Source of the DNA: Chloromonas sp. AAM2 | Taxonomy: Eukaryota > Chlorophyta > Chlorophyceae > Chlamydomonadales > Chlamydomonadaceae | Reading direction: 5' to 3' | Length of the DNA stretch: 11,414 nt | Assembly: GCA_004335635.1 (NCBI GenBank) | Contig: QAXH01005867.1 | Location: 1-11,414, forward strand | Position numbers and translations under genes: made by a program | Notes under the pieces: model-generated | Database searches by the model: none | Seen by the model: the letters and a program-made list of their open reading frames with translations, nothing else | Told to the model about the DNA's origin: nothing | Shown: piece by piece, positions 10,201-11,414 of the stretch | How positions within the stretch are numbered: the stretch's first letter is position 1 | How the letters are laid out: every line of letters begins with the position of its first letter

Positions 10201-10774
10201 TTACAACAACATCATCGTACAAGGCGACAAGGTCAGTGTTAACATGCAGCAGGATGTACGGCATTGTGTCACCTGGGTTTTGATCAATCTGGGGCTCATG
10301 TTGATTTTGAACCAGCACGTGGTTGTTGTTTTTGGCACCCGTCGCCTTGTTCACGAACTGAATGCCTTCTGGTGCAGCTGCCCGGTGTTTCCTGTTGCTT
10401 GCTGTGCCTGCGCTAGAGCTCTTTTTCAACAGCAGCTTTGAAACCGGTACATGGCCGACATTGAAGTCGGGTTCTCGTGCTGCCATGTGTACACAGGCCT
10501 ACCTGATTGACTTTGGCTCTTGCTATCACAGCCCCAGTGAGCTGCAGTGCCAGCAGGAGATGGCGCAGTTGTACGAGGCTTTTGGCCGCGCTTATCCTGG
10601 CACTCGCCACTCGAGCAGCAGCGGTGCGTGGGCAGTGGGTGTCTGTGCCGTTGATTGAAGCAACGGCACAGCCAGTGTTGGAGTTTGTTATGCGCCACGG
10701 CTGTATTTGCAAGGACCTCTTGACACGAGTTCCTTCCTTGGTTGCTTGCAGGCCAGTCTACCATGTCGCAGTGA
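4060..10774 (+). CDS. Split gene: PD-(D/E)XK nuclease-like domain fused to a compact protein-kinase-like domain
   Basis: The exons I infer are 4060-4204 (uncertain), 4274-4544, 5907-6133, 7103-7267, 7772-7888, 8575-8707, 9026-9338, 9607-9701, 9896-10050, 10154-10231, 10497-10623 and 10752-10774. Every junction keeps the reading frame, and most use GTGAGT/GTGCGT/GTAAGT-like donors and GCAG acceptors. From 4274 the frame is 567 codons plus TGA. In order the protein has an N-terminal region of unknown role, a restriction-endonuclease-like core (PD...EGK, then YGLVTT), a Ser/Gly/Arg linker, and a kinase domain with all core catalytic residues. Expected activities are metal-dependent DNA cleavage and phosphotransfer; neither is proved. 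Nuclease-kinase fusions are known from Crinkler (CR)-type effector-like proteins and related fungal and algal families, which I take as the closest comparison. I see no signal peptide or membrane segment, but the true N-terminus is unknown. A start at the ATG at 5921 is an alternative. Confidence 0.8.
4274..4544 (+). CDS. Exon B, N-terminal region of the nuclease-kinase protein
   Basis: This exon is entered from a 69-nt intron (4205-4273) ending ACGCTGTGCAG and leaves at CATG|GTGGGT in phase 1, which fits the two-base start of the next exon. It encodes 90 residues beginning AFLNIGRAYRPG, with a likely amphipathic helix around HAQQLEDLIGRLMQQQQRP and a hydrophobic stretch near its end. No known domain is recognised. 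The open frame continues past the donor to 4693, but composition changes to CATGC-type low complexity there, which supports splicing. This region could be an N-terminal extension of the nuclease domain or a separate helical header. Confidence 0.65.
4545..5906 (+). other. Long intron, rich in CATGC / TGCATG
   Basis: This 1362-nt interval lies between exons B and C. It has the words CATGC, GCATG and TGCATGC at very high density (especially 4550-5180) and many stops in all frames. The cysteine- and histidine-rich peptides that can be read here are a by-product of TGC/CAT codons in the repeated word. A degenerate duplication lies at 5581-5644. I find no additional exon that fits the flanking phases. 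Confidence 0.6.
5581..5644 (+). repeat. Degenerate 23-bp duplication in an intron
   Basis: GCGCCACTGTTGTGCACTCC at 5581 recurs as GTGCCACTGCCGTGCGCTCC at 5622, both followed by CAG, 41 bp apart. Confidence 0.6.
5907..6133 (+). CDS. Exon C, start of the nuclease-like domain
   Basis: The acceptor is TTGATGTGTGCAG, ending at 5906, and the exon starts in phase 1. It carries MAAPAAPPPILMRDEL, whose ATG at 5921 is an alternative translation start (GCAG before it and G at +4). It then contains FPDLQTVGLWNLDPQDVKAF, which looks like the helical entry to a PD-(D/E)XK fold. I end the exon at AAT|GTAGGT (6133, phase 0) because that fits the TTCCAG acceptor at 7102. The stronger-looking donor GTAG|GTGAGT, 4 nt downstream, leaves phase 1 and would require an extra exon. 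Confidence 0.78.
6134..7102 (+). other. Intron between exons C and D
   Basis: This is a 969-nt intron by the phase-consistent donor and acceptor choice. It contains an exact 26-bp tandem duplication at 6798-6849. No coding-like segment in compatible phase was seen. Confidence 0.6.
6798..6849 (+). repeat. Exact 26-bp tandem duplication in an intron
   Basis: A 26-bp unit beginning GCCATCTCGCAACCCAACCC occupies 6798-6823 and is repeated without change at 6824-6849. A third copy starts with GCCAT and then diverges. The perfect identity suggests a recent event. Confidence 0.9.
7103..7267 (+). CDS. Exon D, PD...EGK catalytic core of the nuclease-like domain
   Basis: The 55 codons begin DVCTRITIINEQRGANRMW, and the exon ends exactly after the EGK lysine at AAG|GTAGAT. 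The PD pair is encoded at 7199-7204 (VPDFSY) and the glutamate and lysine of E-x-K at 7259-7261 and 7265-7267, with 18 residues between D and E. This spacing and order are typical of the PD-(D/E)XK superfamily, in which D and E bind the metal ion and K assists catalysis. An alternative start at 7093 (after CTGCAG) adds three residues but needs phase 2 from upstream. Confidence 0.85.
7268..7771 (+). other. Intron between exons D and E
   Basis: This 504-nt intron runs from AAG|GTAGAT to TTGCAG. Open frames exist on both strands, but none has clear coding character, and the two flanking exons join in phase 0 without it. Confidence 0.65.
7772..7888 (+). CDS. Exon E, continuation of the nuclease-like domain
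   Basis: The acceptor is GTCAATTGCAG, ending at 7771, and the donor is GCT|GTAAGT. The exon is 39 codons and phase 0 at both ends, so it follows the EGK motif directly. It encodes FHSVIPTASLLAYL and later LSQEGRYMDTA. In nucleases of this group a conserved glutamine-containing helix (Q...YM) follows the E-x-K strand; the glutamine here is at 7862-7864. Confidence 0.85.
7889..8574 (+). other. Intron between exons E and F
   Basis: This 686-nt intron has a clean GTAAGT donor and GCAG acceptor, and the flanking exons join in phase 0. It contains an 11-bp inverted repeat (8091-8101 with 8119-8129) and a short palindrome, TCCCCTAAAGGGGA, near 8337-8350. Some open reading appears at 8165-8255 and 8320-8390, but none is needed to keep frame. 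Confidence 0.6.
8091..8129. repeat. 11-bp inverted repeat in an intron
   Basis: TTGCGTCAGTA at 8091-8101 is matched by its exact complement TACTGACGCAA at 8119-8129 with a 17-nt loop. The right arm word CTGACGCA is repeated at once (8130-8137). Confidence 0.75.
8575..8707 (+). CDS. Exon F, YGLVTT...W segment closing the nuclease-like domain
   Basis: The acceptor is GTTGCGCAG, ending at 8574, and the donor is TTCT|GTAAGT, phase 0 in and phase 1 out. The exon encodes ESAYGLVTTLRHTWAMRRVG followed by a strand-like AWEITVGFLN. The string tyrosine-glycine-x-(V/L)-T-T, then tryptophan and arginines, is a familiar late strand in REase-like domains fused to kinases. With exon E it reads RYMDTA-ESAYGLVTT, which strongly supports both exon calls. 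Confidence 0.85.
8708..9025 (+). other. Intron between exons F and G
   Basis: This 318-nt intron has donor GTAAGT and acceptor GCACGCAG. A plus-strand open frame across it (8724-9035) becomes cysteine-rich and is not in phase with the flanking exons, so I do not treat it as coding. Confidence 0.6.
9026..9338 (+). CDS. Exon G, interdomain linker and kinase glycine-rich loop
   Basis: The exon enters at TTGCACGCAG (ending 9025) in phase 1; TTTTAG ending at 9031 gives the same frame minus two residues. It starts with a helical EMEYFRRQAQASKP stretch, passes through a linker rich in serine, glycine, threonine and arginine at about 9136-9255, then encodes the kinase N-lobe opening LAVGTCGHVYLG, a degenerate glycine loop. 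It ends at GGCAG|GTGCGC in phase 2, with the next exon completing the arginine codon. Confidence 0.85.
9607..9701 (+). CDS. Exon H, kinase N-lobe lysine and helix C
   Basis: The acceptor is ACGTGCAG, ending at 9606, and the donor is AGAG|GTGAGC (phase 2 in, phase 1 out). It encodes LNGKDVVVKSADAANAPG and TSLQTEAAAYR. VVVK supplies the ATP-binding lysine at 9632-9634. The glutamate at 9683-9685 is placed to be the helix-C partner. This is the expected next element after the glycine loop of exon G. Confidence 0.87.
9896..10050 (+). CDS. Exon I, kinase hinge region
   Basis: The acceptor is GTGCCTGCAG, ending at 9895, and the donor is CAG|GTGGGT (phase 1 in, phase 0 out). It encodes GPLAPLCGLFVPHLLHAG followed by MVYVLVVEFIDGTHASKHVP. 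The hydrophobic run ending VEFIDG is the beta-5/hinge segment seen in kinases of the Bud32/RIO/Crinkler type, and the final residues begin the helix leading to the catalytic loop. Confidence 0.87.
10154..10231 (+). CDS. Exon J, kinase catalytic loop HGDVHYNN
   Basis: This exon is 26 codons, phase 0 at both ends, with acceptor GGCTGCTGCAG (ending 10153) and donor AAG|GTCAGT. It encodes ALSSVHGAGLAHGDVHYNN and a following strand IIVQGDK. The catalytic aspartate is at 10193-10195 and the metal-binding asparagine at 10208-10210, five residues later as in canonical kinases. HGD replaces HRD, and histidine takes the usual lysine position at +2; both are common in atypical and Crinkler-like kinases. 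Confidence 0.9.
10497..10623 (+). CDS. Exon K, kinase DFG motif and short C-terminal tail
   Basis: The acceptor is GTGTACACAG, ending at 10496. The exon encodes AYLIDFGSCYHSP, with the DFG aspartate at 10509-10511, then a helical QQEMAQLYEAFGRAYPGTRH segment. The short tail resembles Bud32-type kinases, which lack the activation segment and large C-lobe of ordinary kinases. I splice at GCG|GTGCGT (10623). If it is not spliced, the frame reaches a stop at 10656-10658 after a 12-residue alternative end. Confidence 0.85.
10752..10774 (+). CDS. Terminal exon L with the stop codon
   Basis: The acceptor is GTTGCTTGCAG, ending at 10751, and the exon starts with the two bases needed to finish the codon from exon K. 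It encodes a glycine (split codon), QSTMSQ and then TGA at 10772-10774. The short exon is supported by its splice sites and phase rather than by conservation, so confidence is moderate. A TGTAA signal follows 61 nt after the stop. Confidence 0.55.
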
Positions 10775-10835
10775 TGTCTCTTAAGGAAATTGTGTGCGGT
10801 ACGCAAGACATGACTTGTATCTGGGCGTACAAGGG

Positions 10836-10840
10836 TGTAA
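10836..10840 (+). terminator. Putative poly(A) signal TGTAA
   Basis: TGTAA is the usual polyadenylation signal of volvocine green algae. This copy is 61 nt after the inferred stop codon, a normal 3' UTR position, although the 5-mer also occurs by chance elsewhere in the window (for example near 8946). Confidence 0.5.
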
Positions 10841-10843
10841 TTA

Positions 10844-10886
10844 TGAGCAGCAAGTGTGTGACTGTGAGCAGCAAGCGTACTGATGG
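10844..10886 (+). repeat. 21-bp degenerate direct repeat
   Basis: TGAGCAGCAAG occurs at 10844-10854 and again at 10865-10875, 21 bp apart, between the poly(A) signal and the 30-bp minisatellite. Confidence 0.6.
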
Positions 10887-10890
10887 CACG

Positions 10891-11001
10891 AGGGGCAGGC
10901 AGGCAGGGGCAGGCAGGTACCAGCCAGGCCAGGCAGGGGCAGGCAGGCACCAGCCAGGCCAGGCAGGGGCAGGCAGGCACCAGCCAGCAAGGCAGGGGCA
11001 G
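10891..11001 (+). repeat. 30-bp minisatellite downstream of the gene
   Basis: Two exact 30-bp units starting CAGCCAGGCCAGGCAGGGGC lie at 10921-10950 and 10951-10980, with a partial diverged unit before them and a partial unit after. Similar words (GATGGCACGAGGG and GATGCACGAGGG) flank the array at about 10881 and 11003. Because 30 is a multiple of 3, it yields decapeptide repeats on both strands, which are artefacts. Confidence 0.9.
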
Positions 11002-11290
11002 TGATGCACGAGGGACAACATCAAACCCCACAATGTTGGGAGGCTGGGAGGACAGGCACCTGTACTGCTTTAATGATGCATTTTGTCAAGCGTGTTGCAC
11101 GAACGAAAGTTGACCAGGTTTGCAGTTCTGCCTAAGCAACCAATGTGCCATACCATGGCTTATGCCGTGCACCACAGTATTGCTCAGGCATGTTACATAC
11201 ATACAGTGCATGTGGCCATAACAGTAAGCGTTGCCTTACAACTTCAGCTCAATACTGGTATGTGCTGGAGCGAGTTCTGTGCTACTTGTC
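11002..11290. other. Downstream intergenic or intronic DNA, nothing recognised
   Basis: No open frame with coding character, RNA gene or strong repeat is visible between the two minisatellites. Confidence 0.4.
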
Positions 11291-11320
11291 CTGCACGGTC
11301 TCGCACGGTACTGCACGGTC
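11291..11320 (+). repeat. 10-bp repeat, three copies
   Basis: CTGCACGGTC, TCGCACGGTA and CTGCACGGTC follow each other without gap, immediately before a TTGCTTGCAG acceptor-like site. Confidence 0.8.
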
Positions 11321-11333
11321 CTGCTTGCTTGCA

Positions 11334-11414
11334 GCATCACCATCGACGCAGTCGTTTCCACGCTTGGGAGCGGATTGCTGTTTGTTCCCACCTGGACCAG
11401 TACCCCACCTTCAG
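11334..11414 (+). CDS. Possible partial exon of a further gene at the window edge
   Basis: After the acceptor-like TGCTTGCTTGCAG ending at 11333 all three frames stay open to the window end. The frame reading RFHAWERIAVCSHLDQYPTF has the most protein-like composition, but 81 nt is too little to identify anything. Confidence 0.25.

Noticed and set aside
10426..11031. Longest minus-strand open frame (201 codons) with repeated proline/cysteine/leucine decapeptides
   Set aside because: It is antisense to the kinase DFG exon, and its repeats come from the 30-bp minisatellite, whose length is a multiple of three.
1..11414. tRNA or rRNA genes
   Set aside because: I saw no cloverleaf with A and B boxes and no rRNA-like conserved segments, although a covariance search would be more sensitive.

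Overview
The window looks like nuclear DNA of a green alga, most likely a chlorophycean (Volvox/Chlamydomonas/Haematococcus-like). No long uninterrupted gene is present. The coding signal comes in short GC3-rich exons separated by GT...(T)GCAG introns, a TGTAA motif (the usual polyadenylation signal in this group) lies 61 nt after the inferred stop, and the non-coding DNA is full of tandem minisatellites and CATGC-rich low-complexity sequence. The lineage is an inference; the exon structure is read directly from the sequence.

Layout: 1-1016 is a decayed tandem array with a unit near 196 bp, containing inverted arms. 1017 to about 2890 is more diverged repeat DNA with scattered clusters of TACCTGGA-type microrepeats. 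About 3283-3815 on the minus strand carries broken, cysteine-rich coding debris. 3816-4059 holds a 24-bp minisatellite. 4060-10774 on the plus strand is one gene split into at least 11 exons (12 with an uncertain first one). 10775-11414 holds a poly(A) signal, a 30-bp minisatellite and a 10-bp triplet repeat, and may end inside the first visible exon of another gene.

The main result is that the plus-strand exons join into a single in-phase reading frame. From 4274 to the stop at 10774 they give 1704 nt, or 567 residues. The joined protein appears to be a two-domain enzyme. The N-terminal half has the marks of a PD-(D/E)XK (restriction-endonuclease-like) fold: PD, then an E-G-K motif 18 residues later, then a Q...RYM segment and a YGLVTT...W segment. 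A Ser/Gly/Arg-rich linker follows. The C-terminal half is a compact protein-kinase-like domain with a glycine loop, VVVK lysine, helix-C glutamate, HGDVHYNN catalytic loop and DFG, ending about 47 residues after the DFG aspartate, as in Bud32/RIO-type or Crinkler-type kinases. From general knowledge, nuclease-kinase fusions of this sort occur in the Crinkler (CR) effector-like class and related fungal and algal families. The assignment of this gene to that group is my inference.

The 5' end of the gene is unresolved. A strongly coding-looking stretch at 4060-4204 splices in phase to the first secure exon but contains one in-frame TGA. The gene may therefore be interrupted, start downstream, or rely on readthrough.
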